Notes under the pieces: model-generated
The model's input: the letters and a program-made list of their open reading frames with translations, nothing else
Database searches by the model: none
Told to the model about the DNA's origin: nothing
Translations under genes and position numbers: made by a program
Part shown: positions 1 through 8,340 of the stretch, piece by piece
How positions within the stretch are numbered: the first letter of the stretch is position 1
How the letters are laid out: every line of letters begins with the position of its first letter
Source: Thermoplasmata archaeon
GTDB lineage: Archaea; Thermoplasmatota; Thermoplasmata; Thermoplasmatales; GCA-001856825
Assembly (NCBI GenBank): GCA_021797915.1
Contig: JAJZYT010000003.1
Location: 64,812 to 112,346, forward strand
Direction of reading: 5' to 3'
DNA length: 47,535 bases

Positions 1-1646
1 TCATGAAGAAAGTTGAGAATGACGATGATTTTACTCTCCGCTATGAGAGTGGCAAGGTAAAGAGAATAGAGAGAGTGGTGAAGGCCCGGGAATTGTGGAA
101 CGAACTCATAAGCTCTGCCAGAAACTGGGCCGAACCAGGACTTATTTTCTGGGACACGATGAGAAAGGAAAGCACTTCAGAATACAATGGTATGGAGATA
201 CTCACAACCAATCCCTGTTCTGAGATTCCTCTGGAAGGATACGGAGCTTGCAACCTAGGCAATGTGAACCTTGCAGTCTTTGTGAAGCATCAGTTTGAAA
301 AGGCTGAAGTTGACTGGGAAGATCTGGAAAAGGCAGTCCGATACACCGTCCGATTCCTTGACGACGTTGTGGATTACAACCTTTACAAACATCCCCTGAA
401 GACCCAGACAGACGAAGCCGGGAAGAGCAGGAGAATAGGGGTGGGATTCACCGGTCTTGGGGACATGCTAATCAAGCTCAAGCTCAAGTACGATACTCCT
501 GAGTCCATAAAATTTGTAGATACAACGTTTGAAAGAATAATGAAGATAATCTACGATGAAAGTACGAACATTGCAGCGGAGAAGGGAACATTCCCGGCTT
601 TCGATCTGGAGAAACATCTCAAATCGCCGTTCATCCAGAGACTAGGACCAGAACTGCTTGAGAAGATCAAGTCAAACGGTATCAGAAATGTTGCACTGAT
701 AACCGTTCCACCGGTAGGGAGCGGCTCAGCTCTGGCCGGAACTTCGAGTGGAATCGAACCGGTTTTTGCGTTCTCCTACACCAGGAGGAGCGAGTCTCTA
801 TCCAAACAGTCCTTCAAGGTTTACCATCCACTCGTGAGGGAATACATGGAACTCTACGGTATCAAGGACGACAAAGATTTGCCCGAATACTTCGTTGAGG
901 CCCACAAGATTGACCCAATGTTTAGGATAAAGCTTCAGGCCACCATACAAAAGTATGTAGACCACTCCATATCTTCGACAGTGAATCTCGCCTCTTCTGT
1001 TACGACAGAAGAAGTCGGAAAGATCTATTTTGAGGCGTGGAAAGCGGGATGCAAGGGAGTCACCGTCTACAGGGAAGGATCGAGGGAAGGAATACTGCTC
1101 ACGAAGGAAGCGACAAAGAAGAAGGAACACAAGGAATTTGAGAGGTCCACGATACTGACCGGAAGGACGATAGTCTTTCCGCTGCTGGAGACCGGCAAAC
1201 TTTACACCACAATTAACTTCGACGAAAATGCGAACCCCGTTGAAATATTTGTCAACGTGGGCAAGTCGGGATCAGAAGAGAGGGCTTACTCAGAAGCAAT
1301 CGGAAGGCTGCTATCACTTTATCTCCAAGAAGGAGGAGATGTGTCTAAGGTTGTCAGGGCACTCACGGGGATCAAGGGAAAGTCCACGTCCTTTGTGGGC
1401 GGAACCAAGATCACCTCAGTCCCGGACGGAGTGGCCAAGGCAATCGATATAGCAATGAAGGGAGAGCCTCCGCAGGCGACCCTTACGGGACCAACAGATT
1501 TCCTGGTGACTGCAATCAAGACAGAGGAGAAGAAAGAGAAAAAGGAAAAGTCTTTTGCCACCTGTCCCAAGTGTAGCAATGACACGCTAGCTATGGAAAA
1601 CGGATGCCTGTCGTGCAAGACTTGCGGTTACTCCAAGTGTGAGTAG
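1..1646 (+). CDS. nrdJ: Adenosylcobalamin-dependent (class II) ribonucleotide reductase, C-terminal part
   Basis: Reduces ribonucleotides to deoxyribonucleotides. The reading frame is open from the window edge; the ATG at base 3 is internal, because the family needs several hundred more N-terminal residues, so the gene starts upstream. About 547 residues are visible. They include the active-site stretch NPCSEIPL (about residue 70), followed by GACNLGNVNL, and the phosphate-binding segment PPVGSGSALAGTSSG (about 235). The tail after about residue 520 is a Lys/Glu linker followed by a zinc-ribbon-like Cys cluster (CPKC...CLSCKTCGYSKC), typical of the redox-active C terminus of NrdJ-type enzymes. 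Identification as class II rests on this tail and on the lack of class I features. Confidence 0.93.
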   Translation, partial: MKKVENDDDFTLRYESGKVKRIERVVKARELWNELISSARNWAEPGLIFWDTMRKESTSEYNGMEILTTNPCSEIPLEGYGACNLGNVNLAVFVKHQFEKAEVDWEDLEKAVRYTVRFLDDVVDYNLYKHPLKTQTDEAGKSRRIGVGFTGLGDMLIKLKLKYDTPESIKFVDTTFERIMKIIYDESTNIAAEKGTFPAFDLEKHLKSPFIQRLGPELLEKIKSNGIRNVALITVPPVGSGSALAGTSSGIEPVFAFSYTRRSESLSKQSFKVYHPLVREYMELYGIKDDKDLPEYFVEAHKIDPMFRIKLQATIQKYVDHSISSTVNLASSVTTEEVGKIYFEAWKAGCKGVTVYREGSREGILLTKEATKKKEHKEFERSTILTGRTIVFPLLETGKLYTTINFDENANPVEIFVNVGKSGSEERAYSEAIGRLLSLYLQEGGDVSKVVRALTGIKGKSTSFVGGTKITSVPDGVAKAIDIAMKGEPPQATLTGPTDFLVTAIKTEEKKEKKEKSFATCPKCSNDTLAMENGCLSCKTCGYSKCE

Positions 1647-1699
1647 TCTGAGATTCTGGGAAATTATTTTCCTTCCCTATTGTTCTTTTTAATCATATC

Positions 1700-2329
1700 A
1701 TGAAGACGGAGTTTGTTGATGTCTACGACGAATCGTTGAAGATTACAGGGATCACTGAACGGGAAACAGCCCACCGGATCGGTTCACTTCATAAGACTGC
1801 ACAGTGGTGGCTCATTGATTCAGATTCTGTCTACTTCCAGATCAGGGGTAAGAACGTTGCCTTTCCCGGATTGCTTGACGCTACAGTAGGGGGACACATA
1901 TCTGCAGGAGAATCCGCGGAAGAAGCGCTATTGAGAGAGATTGAGGAAGAAGTTGGGATAAGGTTAAGAACTTCAGAGTTGACATTTGTGGGACAAAATA
2001 AGTTTGATTACAAGGGGGAAGGTTTCCAAATCAGGGAGTTCTCCGAAGTATACTTCACAAAGGCGAAGAAGAAATTTAGGACGTTCCGACCTGATCCGAC
2101 GGAACTGTATGGTATTGCTGCAGTTCCGTTCAGATTCGGCAGGGAACTAATTCAAGGGAAGACCGCTTATCTTTCCTTGAAAGTGATGCTTGCCGACGAA
2201 AAGGAAAGGAATGAGACGATTCTCGAAATAGGAAAGAAATCTTTCGTACCTGGCAATTTTGTATATTTTGAAAGAGTTCTGGAAATTGGAGAGCTTTTCG
2301 CGAAAGGTGAAAGACAGGTCAGGATTTAA
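1700..2329 (+). CDS. Nudix hydrolase, 209 aa
   Basis: A predicted hydrolase or isomerase of nucleoside or isoprenoid diphosphate-type substrates. A complete Nudix box (G-x5-E-x7-REUxEExGU) lies at about residues 65-87, with GHISAGE followed by REIEEEVGI. The surrounding domain (QWWLIDSDSVYFQIRG..FPGLLDATVGGHISAGE) resembles the IPP-isomerase-like Nudix subgroup, but I see no isomerase cysteine, so the substrate is unassigned. It stands alone, 54 bases after the reductase. The upstream stretch is T-rich, with possible TATA-like AT runs at about 1664-1672 and 1683-1694, and there is no strong ribosome binding site, which suggests a leaderless or nearly leaderless message. Confidence 0.85.
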   Translation: MKTEFVDVYDESLKITGITERETAHRIGSLHKTAQWWLIDSDSVYFQIRGKNVAFPGLLDATVGGHISAGESAEEALLREIEEEVGIRLRTSELTFVGQNKFDYKGEGFQIREFSEVYFTKAKKKFRTFRPDPTELYGIAAVPFRFGRELIQGKTAYLSLKVMLADEKERNETILEIGKKSFVPGNFVYFERVLEIGELFAKGERQVRI

Positions 2330-2372
2330 TTTTCTGAAAGGTGTTCTTACAAACGCCCACCTCTGGATAATG

Positions 2373-2382
2373 CTTATAAAAG
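2373..2382 (+). promoter_or_regulatory. TATA-box promoter upstream of the 2.4-2.75 kb transcript
   Basis: CTTATAAAAG is a near-ideal archaeal TATA box. Transcription would be expected to start about 25 bases downstream, near 2398-2400, in a stretch with no convincing protein gene. It therefore probably drives the candidate RNA that follows. Confidence 0.55.
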
Positions 2383-2397
2383 CGTTTCATTAGTTCA

Positions 2398-2760
2398 ATC
2401 ACAGATTCGAGAAGTGGCAAAAATGGGTACTCTAGAGTTAGATATGGTGCTAGACCAGTTCAAAGGGATGACCAGATACGCAGCTTATTATTCGGGCCCT
2501 GCGGAACTGGGGCTTAAGCACATCGATAAGAAAGCTACGATGGAACCCTTTGTCAAAGGACATCCTAGCACTACCAGAAGGAATACCTCCGAGGATCAAG
2601 GTCACCGTAGAGTAGGATTTTCCAGCTCCTCTGTGAGTGCCTGGAGAGTAACACAGATCTCGCGTCCCTGAGCGACGTTAGAGGGCAGTGACCTGTTCTC
2701 CTGCGAAAGGGGTGCTGATGAAGAACAGAGCTCGACAAACAAAACAATTTTGAATGAACA
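2398..2760 (+). ncRNA. Candidate structured non-coding RNA, about 350 nt
   Basis: This stretch follows a strong TATA box and contains nested inverted repeats. AGGTCAC (about 2598-2604) pairs with GTGACCT (about 2688-2694). Inside that, TCTGTG (about 2629-2634) pairs with CACAGA, and TCGC/GCGA flank a loop near 2658-2675. Near the ends, TCGAG (about 2407) could pair with CTCGA (about 2730). Length and layout would suit an RNase P RNA or SRP RNA, but I could not find the signature bases of either, so the class is open. An 85-codon frame (2414-2671) crosses the stems; its second half has no protein-like composition. A short leaderless protein starting at ATG 2423 remains possible. Confidence 0.35.
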
Positions 2761-2910
2761 ATGCCAGTCATCGGTGCGAATGCGTTTCATCAGCATTCCA
2801 ATCAACGCTGCTGAACATGCGCATCTATAGTCAATATCTTATAGGTGTGGTTTTCTTGAAAATTCTGTCGTTTCATTGGCAATTTAACAACAAAGCCATC
2901 AATTGCGAAC

Positions 2911-2920
2911 CATTTATATA
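2911..2920 (+). promoter_or_regulatory. TATA box of the ribosomal protein operon
   Basis: CATTTATATA lies about 120 bases ahead of the L3 start. A start point about 25 bases downstream (near 2940) would leave an untranslated leader of about 90 bases. That is unusual in a region where many messages look leaderless, and it leaves room for translational autoregulation. Confidence 0.55.
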
Positions 2921-3032
2921 CGAACAGGCTCTGTCGAAAGAGCATTAGCCACACGTCTCTGGCCATAGTGCCAACGATGGTTCTGCAATTAAGAATACAT
3001 CAAGACGCAACGGCTGTGCAGCAGTGGTAAGA

Positions 3033-4022
3033 ATGGCAACACCAAATCATTCGAGACATGGGTCTATGGGATACTATCCCAGGAAGAGAGCAAGATCAGT
3101 AATACCCCACGTCAGGTCCTGGCCGCAAATCCACGATGGTCCAAAACTTCAGGGCTTTGTTGGATTCAAGGCAGGAATGACGCACGCGCTGTTCGTGGAT
3201 TATAGGAAGAGCAGCACGACCGCAGGATCAGAGGTCGCTTCATCCGTGACGGTCATTGAGGTTCCACCACTCAAGGTGGCTGGAATCAGGCTGTACGGAA
3301 GGGATGCATATGGGGAACACACTATTGGAGAAGTTTATGACAGCGGTTCGCTGAACGAACTCAAGAAAATACTTCCAATTTCCAAGGAGTACAAACCAAA
3401 GGAACTGGACGGTGCTGACGCAGTTGAAGTGAACGTTCTTGTCTTGGTACAGAATGAAAAGGTGAAGGCAATTTCAAAGAAGGTCCCTGACATGACAGAA
3501 ATAAGGGTCGGAGGGGGATCAATAAAAGAGAGGATAGATTACGCAAAATCTCTGCTTGGTAAAGAGGTCAGTTTCGATTCATTTTCAAAGTCAGGAAAGT
3601 TTGTTGATATCATAGCTATTACCCAGGGTAAAGGATTCCAGGGTCACGTGAAGAGGTGGGGAGTGAAACTCCTCCCTTACAAGAACAGGAAGCACAGGAG
3701 AATGATAGGTACGCTGGGACCATGGCACCCCGACTGGGTCAGGAACACAGTCCCACAAGCAGGACAGATGGGTTTCCACCAGAGAACCGAATTCAATAAG
3801 AGAGTCCTGTTCTATGGAAAGCCAGAGGAGAAGGCAATCACGCCGAAGGGCGGGTTCCTGAACTATGGTGAGGTCGTGAACAGTTACATACTTGTTCATG
3901 GAACCGTTCCAGGCTCTACAAAGAGAATGATCAAGCTTAGGGATCCGGCCAGACAGTACGTCCCAGATGTTGAGAAAGTGGGAATGACGTACGTGTCCGT
4001 AGAGAGCAAGCAGGGGGCGTAA
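3033..4022 (+). CDS. rpl3: Ribosomal protein L3 (uL3)
   Basis: Large-subunit protein near the peptidyl transferase centre. It has the archaeal N terminus (RHGSMGYYPRKRAR), the central GFKAGMTH motif, and the conserved loop segments GKGFQGHVKRWG and the following HRRMIGTLGPWHPDWV. Total length of 329 residues is normal for archaea. I chose ATG 3033, which matches the family N terminus; an in-frame GTG at 3024 would add three residues. First gene of the operon, one base before L4. Confidence 0.97.
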   Translation: MATPNHSRHGSMGYYPRKRARSVIPHVRSWPQIHDGPKLQGFVGFKAGMTHALFVDYRKSSTTAGSEVASSVTVIEVPPLKVAGIRLYGRDAYGEHTIGEVYDSGSLNELKKILPISKEYKPKELDGADAVEVNVLVLVQNEKVKAISKKVPDMTEIRVGGGSIKERIDYAKSLLGKEVSFDSFSKSGKFVDIIAITQGKGFQGHVKRWGVKLLPYKNRKHRRMIGTLGPWHPDWVRNTVPQAGQMGFHQRTEFNKRVLFYGKPEEKAITPKGGFLNYGEVVNSYILVHGTVPGSTKRMIKLRDPARQYVPDVEKVGMTYVSVESKQGA

Positions 4023-4023
4023 G

Positions 4024-4782
4024 ATGACAAATTTATTTTCACTGGATGGCAAGGTTGTGAAGAACGTTGACCTTCCAGAAGCTTTCAATTACCCAATAAG
4101 GAGGGACCTGATAATCAGGTTCACAAACGCATATCAATCAAACGGAAGAACACCTTACGGAAGTTACTGGTTCGCAGGTAATAGGAGGGTCGGTCATAAT
4201 ATGGGACCCAACCACGGTATCTCCAGATACCCAAGGGTCTCCGGCAGCTCGAGGGGAGTACTCCTAAGTAATGCCAGGGGAGGAAGGTCAGCCCACCATC
4301 CTGTAACGGCAAAGGACTGGAGCATGAAGGTGAACAAGAAGGAGAAAGTCCAGGCAAAGTTGTCTGCACTGTCTTGCACCGTTTCGCCAGAAATGGTGAA
4401 ACAGAGGGGTCACAAATTCACAGTCGAATCGCTTCCGGTCATTCTCGAAGACAAATTCGAGTTGATCGAGAAGACGAGCGATGCAACTGACGTTCTTGAG
4501 AATATCGGAGTGTTCGCTGATATAGTGAGATCAAAGGAAGGAACAAAGATCAGGGCAGGAAGGGGAAAAAGCAGGGGAAGAAAGTACGTGACACCCAAGA
4601 GCATACTCTTCGTTGTCAAGGACAAGTCACACATTTCAAAGGCTCTGAAGAATCTTCCAGGCGTGGACATAGTCAGACCCGAAGAACTGAACGCTTATGT
4701 GCTTGCCCCGGGAGGGCATCCCGGCAGGTTGCTGGTCATGACGGAAGGAGCTTTGAACGATGTGAGGGGGTGGAAGATTTGA
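4024..4782 (+). CDS. rpl4: Ribosomal protein L4 (uL4)
   Basis: Large-subunit assembly protein lining the exit tunnel. It has the archaeal signature GRTPYGSYWFAGNRRVGHNMGPNHG-type loop (residues 40-65) and the RGKSRGRKYVTPKS segment near residue 180. 252 residues, normal length. Starts one base after the L3 stop. In bacteria L4 autoregulates this operon; nothing here shows whether it does so in this organism. Confidence 0.97.
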   Translation: MTNLFSLDGKVVKNVDLPEAFNYPIRRDLIIRFTNAYQSNGRTPYGSYWFAGNRRVGHNMGPNHGISRYPRVSGSSRGVLLSNARGGRSAHHPVTAKDWSMKVNKKEKVQAKLSALSCTVSPEMVKQRGHKFTVESLPVILEDKFELIEKTSDATDVLENIGVFADIVRSKEGTKIRAGRGKSRGRKYVTPKSILFVVKDKSHISKALKNLPGVDIVRPEELNAYVLAPGGHPGRLLVMTEGALNDVRGWKI

Positions 4783-5039
4783 AGAGTCCTTATGACATTC
4801 TTCTGAAGCCATTCGTCACAGAAAAGTCGATGCTTCAGATCGAGAGAGACAACAAGATATGGTTCATCGTCCACGAGAAGGCGACGAGAGACCAGGTCAA
4901 GAGAGCAGTCGAGGAGATTTCAGAGATGAAGGTTAGCAACGTCAACATTTTGAGAGACAAGGAAGGAAAGAAGGCGGTCGTGAAGATTTCAAAAGATTTC
5001 TCGGCGGAGGAACTAGCTACAAAGCTGGGAATATTCTGA
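4770..5039 (+). CDS. rpl23: Ribosomal protein L23 (uL23)
   Basis: Exit-tunnel rim protein and docking site for the signal recognition particle. The family motif SPYDILLKPFVTEKSM is at the N terminus and the fold ends normally (89 residues). Overlaps the end of L4. GTG 4770 follows a GAGGGG run; a TTG at 4779 overlapping the L4 stop is an equally plausible start and would give the more usual short N terminus. Confidence 0.95.
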   Translation: MEDLKSPYDILLKPFVTEKSMLQIERDNKIWFIVHEKATRDQVKRAVEEISEMKVSNVNILRDKEGKKAVVKISKDFSAEELATKLGIF

Positions 5040-5048
5040 GGTGAAAAC

Positions 5049-5756
5049 ATGGGAAAGAGATTATTAGTTCAGAGAAGAGGAAAGGGCGGGCTTATGTACA
5101 GGAGCCCGAGCCACAGGCATTACGGTCAGATCAAGTATCCAAGCGAAAAGAACTGGGAGGGTAAAGTGGAAAGGCTCGTAAGGGATCCCGGTCATTATGC
5201 ACCGGTGGCTGTGGTAAGGATGAACGATCAAAGCACATCACATTTCATTGCACACAACGGAATGTTTGCAGGACAGAAAGTCAAGGGAGGACTTGACGCT
5301 CCTTCAAAAGTTGGAAACACACTTCCGCTTGGTTTGATACCAGATGGATCCATAATATACAACATCGAACTGAGACCCGGTTCCGGAGGGAACATTGCAA
5401 GGACTCCGGGATCTTTCTGCACTGTTGTGGCGCACGGAGAGAACGTTACACTCAAGCTTCCTTCCGGAAAGATGAGAGACATCAAGCCGTCATGCCTCGC
5501 GACAATCGGAGTCGCAGGTGGGGGAGGAAGAAACACGAAACCATTCCTGAAGGCAGGAAAAAAGATTCACGCTTATTCCAGCAGGGCGAAGAGGCCATTC
5601 TCTGTCCGAGGTGTCGCCATGAATGCTGTGAACCATCCTCACGGTGGAGGAAACCACCAGCACGTTGGAAGACCTTCGACTGTTGGCAGGAATACCCCGC
5701 CAGGAAGAAAGGTTGGTAGACTGTCCCCAAGAAAGAAGGTGAAGACAAATGCCTGA
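5049..5756 (+). CDS. rpl2: Ribosomal protein L2 (uL2)
   Basis: Peptidyl transferase centre protein. Conserved C-terminal block GVAMNAVNHPHGGGNHQHVG, including the functionally important histidine, is present near residue 200. 235 residues. A good ribosome binding site (GAGGTGA) sits 6 bases ahead of the ATG. Confidence 0.98.
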   Translation: MGKRLLVQRRGKGGLMYRSPSHRHYGQIKYPSEKNWEGKVERLVRDPGHYAPVAVVRMNDQSTSHFIAHNGMFAGQKVKGGLDAPSKVGNTLPLGLIPDGSIIYNIELRPGSGGNIARTPGSFCTVVAHGENVTLKLPSGKMRDIKPSCLATIGVAGGGGRNTKPFLKAGKKIHAYSSRAKRPFSVRGVAMNAVNHPHGGGNHQHVGRPSTVGRNTPPGRKVGRLSPRKKVKTNA

Positions 5757-6204
5757 AAAGCAGATTATTAGATCACAGAAGGCCATCAAGAGGTCCAAGA
5801 GGAAGGCAACGAAGGCGATAGCCGAGAGAGGAAAGGAGATACTGTACAAGGGCAAGACTCTGGATCAGCTGGTCGCTCTGGAACTGCCGGAACTCCTGAA
5901 GCTCATACCGGCGAGGGCTAGAAGATCCCTGAAGAGGGGATACAACATCGAGCAGCAGAGACTCCACGACAGGCTCCTGGAGGAAGATTCTATCAAGACG
6001 AGGGTGAGGGACCTCATAATCATACCTCAGTACGTTGGTAAGACCATTTCAGTCTACAACGGCCACCTCTATCAGACTTTCACTATCAAGGAAGATATGA
6101 TCGGACACTACATTGGTGAATATTCACAGACCAGGAAGGAAGTCAAACACTCCGGACCTGGAGTTGGAGCCACGAGGGGTTCAAAGTTCTTGCCCCTGAA
6201 GTGA
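5749..6204 (+). CDS. rps19: Ribosomal protein S19 (uS19)
   Basis: Small-subunit head protein. The archaeal-length N-terminal extension (about 60 residues, very basic) precedes the core, which carries the motifs RDLIIIPQYVGKTISVYNG and YSQTRKEVKHSGPGVGATRG. 151 residues. The first 8 bases overlap the end of L2, indicating translational coupling. Confidence 0.97.
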   Translation: MPEKQIIRSQKAIKRSKRKATKAIAERGKEILYKGKTLDQLVALELPELLKLIPARARRSLKRGYNIEQQRLHDRLLEEDSIKTRVRDLIIIPQYVGKTISVYNGHLYQTFTIKEDMIGHYIGEYSQTRKEVKHSGPGVGATRGSKFLPLK

Positions 6205-6213
6205 GGTCTTGAT

Positions 6214-6669
6214 ATGAAGTATGTACTAGAAACCGACAAGAAGAAAAGTGCAAGGGCGACATCAGTGAACACACCAATCTCACCGAGGGACGCACTCGAA
6301 GTGGTAAGGACGGTCAAGGGAATGAAACTGGAGAGGGCAAAGGACTACCTCGAGAACGTGATCCTGAAGAAGAATGCTGTCCCGTACAGGAAGTTCCTGG
6401 ACTCGGTATCGCACAAGAAGGGAGTTGGACCGGGGAGATACCCCGTCAGGGCAGCAAAGTATGTTCTCGAAACACTTACAAGCGCTGAGAACAATGCTGA
6501 GTTCAAGCAGCTCGATTCCGAGAAGCTCATAATAAAGAGCGCGGTTGCACAACCTGCACCGCCCATCAAGTACTTCACATACAAGGCATTCGGTTCGAGT
6601 GGAAAGTTCTACAGGGAGAGGGTACACATCCAGATAGTTCTGGAGGAACTGGAGGAGGAGTCAGAATGA
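6214..6669 (+). CDS. rpl22: Ribosomal protein L22 (uL22)
   Basis: Exit-tunnel protein. Begins with the archaeal-type SARATSVNTPISPRDALEVVR segment and includes the GPGRYPVRAAKYVLE loop. 151 residues, normal for archaea. ATG preceded by GAGGTCTTG; overlaps S3 by four bases. Confidence 0.96.
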   Translation: MKYVLETDKKKSARATSVNTPISPRDALEVVRTVKGMKLERAKDYLENVILKKNAVPYRKFLDSVSHKKGVGPGRYPVRAAKYVLETLTSAENNAEFKQLDSEKLIIKSAVAQPAPPIKYFTYKAFGSSGKFYRERVHIQIVLEELEEESE

Positions 6670-7316
6670 AGGAATTGAAGTTTCTAAAGGAGAACATAAG
6701 AAGGCAGCTCATCAGGGAATATCTCATCCACGAGATCGGCGACGCAGGATTCGGGGGAGTCGCCATACAGAGGACACCCCAGAACACCATCGTGATGTTG
6801 AGGGTCGAAAGACCGGGTCTCGTCATCGGAAGAAGGGGTTCCAAGATAAAGGGAATGGAAGTCATGCTCGAGAAAAAATTCGGCCTAACGAGCCCGTTGA
6901 TTAAAGTGGAAGGGACGGAGGAGCCTGGTCTGAACGCACAGATCATGGCGCAAAAGCTGGCCAGATCGATCGAGAAGGGCTGGCACTTCAGGCGGGCAGG
7001 CCACAGCATACTGAAGAGGATAATGGACTCCGGAGCGAGGGGAGGGCAGGTAAGGATGGGGGGCAAGCTCACCGGAGAGAGGTCGAGAAGCGTGAAATAC
7101 ACGTCAGGCAAGGTCATTTCATCTGGGTATCCGTCTAAATCGATAGAGAAGGGGTTTGCGGTCGCGATGACAAAGCCAGGGATCATAGGCATCTCAGTAA
7201 AGATTCTGAGGAAGAACGTGAAGCTGCCGGACGACATCCAGGTCAGGAAGGTAAATTTCGGGGAGGTGACGGGCAATGGAGGAAATGAGAGCAAAGTCAA
7301 TACGCAAAATGAATAA
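6666..7316 (+). CDS. rps3: Ribosomal protein S3 (uS3)
   Basis: mRNA-entry protein of the small subunit. The KH domain carries the GLVIGRRGSKIKGME motif (about residues 50-65) and the C-terminal domain has the ARGGQVRMGGKLTGERSRS block. 216 residues, slightly short but within the archaeal range. The ATGA overlap with L22 and the 41-base overlap with L29 suggest coupled translation. Confidence 0.97.
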   Translation: MKELKFLKENIRRQLIREYLIHEIGDAGFGGVAIQRTPQNTIVMLRVERPGLVIGRRGSKIKGMEVMLEKKFGLTSPLIKVEGTEEPGLNAQIMAQKLARSIEKGWHFRRAGHSILKRIMDSGARGGQVRMGGKLTGERSRSVKYTSGKVISSGYPSKSIEKGFAVAMTKPGIIGISVKILRKNVKLPDDIQVRKVNFGEVTGNGGNESKVNTQNE

Positions 7317-7476
7317 GGAAGAGATAAAGAAGAAATATGGAGAGCTCCGTGAAGAGCTCATGAGGGAGAGGGGTATCTCAGCTATGGGTGGTGCTCCACC
7401 GAGTCCCGGCAAGATAGAATCGCTAAGGAGACAGGTAGCGAGAATGGAAACAGTAATGAGGGAGACCGAGAAATGA
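7276..7476 (+). CDS. rpl29: Ribosomal protein L29 (uL29)
   Basis: Two-helix exit-tunnel protein that helps recruit SRP. Typical pattern: IRKMNKEEIKKKYGELREELMRER followed by SPGKIESLRRQVARMETVMRE. 66 residues. ATG 7276 is preferred because GGGGAGGTGA lies 6 bases ahead of it; an internal ATG at 7285 is too close to its nearest purine run. Confidence 0.94.
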   Translation: MEEMRAKSIRKMNKEEIKKKYGELREELMRERGISAMGGAPPSPGKIESLRRQVARMETVMRETEK

Positions 7477-7763
7477 AGGATGACAAGATTTTCAGAGAAC
7501 TCACGCCCCTTGACGAAATCGCAAGGGAATCACAGGTTGTCAGGATAGAGACTGACAAGAGGCGGTACGGGAAATGGATGACGATAGTCTCCGGTTTCGA
7601 CCCGCACTCGGAAGATCTGAAGGAGCTGACTAAGACTCTGAAAAAGAAAACGGCTACGGGCGGAACGCTGAAGGGAGAGAAGATCGAGCTGCAGGGGGAC
7701 CAGAGGGATAAAGTGAAGAAGGTCCTCGAGGACATGGGCTTCAAGGTCGAGGTCTCTCAATGA
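7473..7763 (+). CDS. sui1: Translation initiation factor aIF1 (SUI1 family)
   Basis: Monitors start-codon selection on the small subunit. SUI1 fold of 96 residues with the basic loop (KRRYGKWMTIVSGFD) and the conserved TLKKKTATGGTLKGEKIELQGD segment. It overlaps L29 by four bases and rnp1 by four bases. Its presence is relevant to the unusual start codons described elsewhere in this window, since this factor normally rejects non-AUG starts. Confidence 0.96.
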   Translation: MKDDKIFRELTPLDEIARESQVVRIETDKRRYGKWMTIVSGFDPHSEDLKELTKTLKKKTATGGTLKGEKIELQGDQRDKVKKVLEDMGFKVEVSQ

Positions 7764-8017
7764 ACCCGTACCTTACCGACGTAGTTGGAACAGAGGTGAG
7801 AGTGATAAAGCACTCCGATCCCACCATGGTTGGACTGGAAGGCAAGGTAGTTGACGAGAGAAAGAACATCCTGGTTCTCGAGACTGCAAAGGGACGGAAG
7901 TTGCTGCCCAAGACGAAGGGAATACTGCTGATTGACGGTCAGATGGCCGACCTCGAGAAGATGGGGTTCAGGCCAGAGGACAAGATGAAGAAAATAAGGA
8001 GAAAGGGAAGACAATGA
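7760..8017 (+). CDS. rnp1: RNase P protein component 1 (Rpp29/Pop4)
   Basis: Protein subunit of the tRNA 5'-processing ribonucleoprotein. The Sm-like barrel core is visible (VGLEGKVVDERKNILVLETAKGRKLLPK). 85 residues, usual for archaea. Standard archaeal position between aIF1 and S17. Confidence 0.93.
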   Translation: MNPYLTDVVGTEVRVIKHSDPTMVGLEGKVVDERKNILVLETAKGRKLLPKTKGILLIDGQMADLEKMGFRPEDKMKKIRRKGRQ

Positions 8018-8340
8018 GGAACATAGGCATAGAAGTAAACGAACCCAAGGAAGAATGCACCGATTCAAAGTGCCCATTCCACGGAGAACTAGGAGTGAAG
8101 TCCCCTGTCATTGAGGGGAAGATCACTTCAGTATCCATGAAGGGGACTGTGACGGTATTGAGAGAATACATGAAGAAGAATGAGAAGTACGAGAGATACG
8201 AGAAGAGGAGGAAGAAGTATCACGCACACCTGCCAGGCTGCATTCACGTGAAGCTGGGAGATGTCGTAAAGATAGCTTACGCTAGACCGCTCGCAAAATC
8301 AGTCTCATTCGTAGTGATAGAGAGGGAGGGATCGGATTGA
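8014..8340 (+). CDS. rps17: Ribosomal protein S17 (uS17)
   Basis: 16S rRNA-binding OB-fold protein. The core reads SVSMKGTVTVLREYMKKNEKYERYEKRRKK and then HLPGCIHVKLGDVVKIAYARPLAKS. 108 residues, with the archaeal N-terminal Cys segment (ECTDSKCPFHG). Overlaps rnp1 and L14 by four and four bases. Confidence 0.96.
   Translation: MRNIGIEVNEPKEECTDSKCPFHGELGVKSPVIEGKITSVSMKGTVTVLREYMKKNEKYERYEKRRKKYHAHLPGCIHVKLGDVVKIAYARPLAKSVSFVVIEREGSD

Noticed and set aside
2414-2671. 85-codon frame in the gap before the ribosomal operon
   Set aside because: Its second half has Ser/Arg-rich random composition and crosses base-paired stems. No ribosome binding site. I kept it only as an alternative to the RNA call.
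2710-2730. C/D-box RNA motif (CTGATGA) near 2716
   Set aside because: The base before TGATGA is not the purine usual for box C, and no box D (CTGA) lies at suitable distance downstream with a complementary guide.
6575-7300. A 241-codon open frame on the minus strand opposite S3
   Set aside because: The opposite strand is the well-conserved S3 gene. The hydrophobic composition comes from reading its Lys/Arg-rich codons in reverse.
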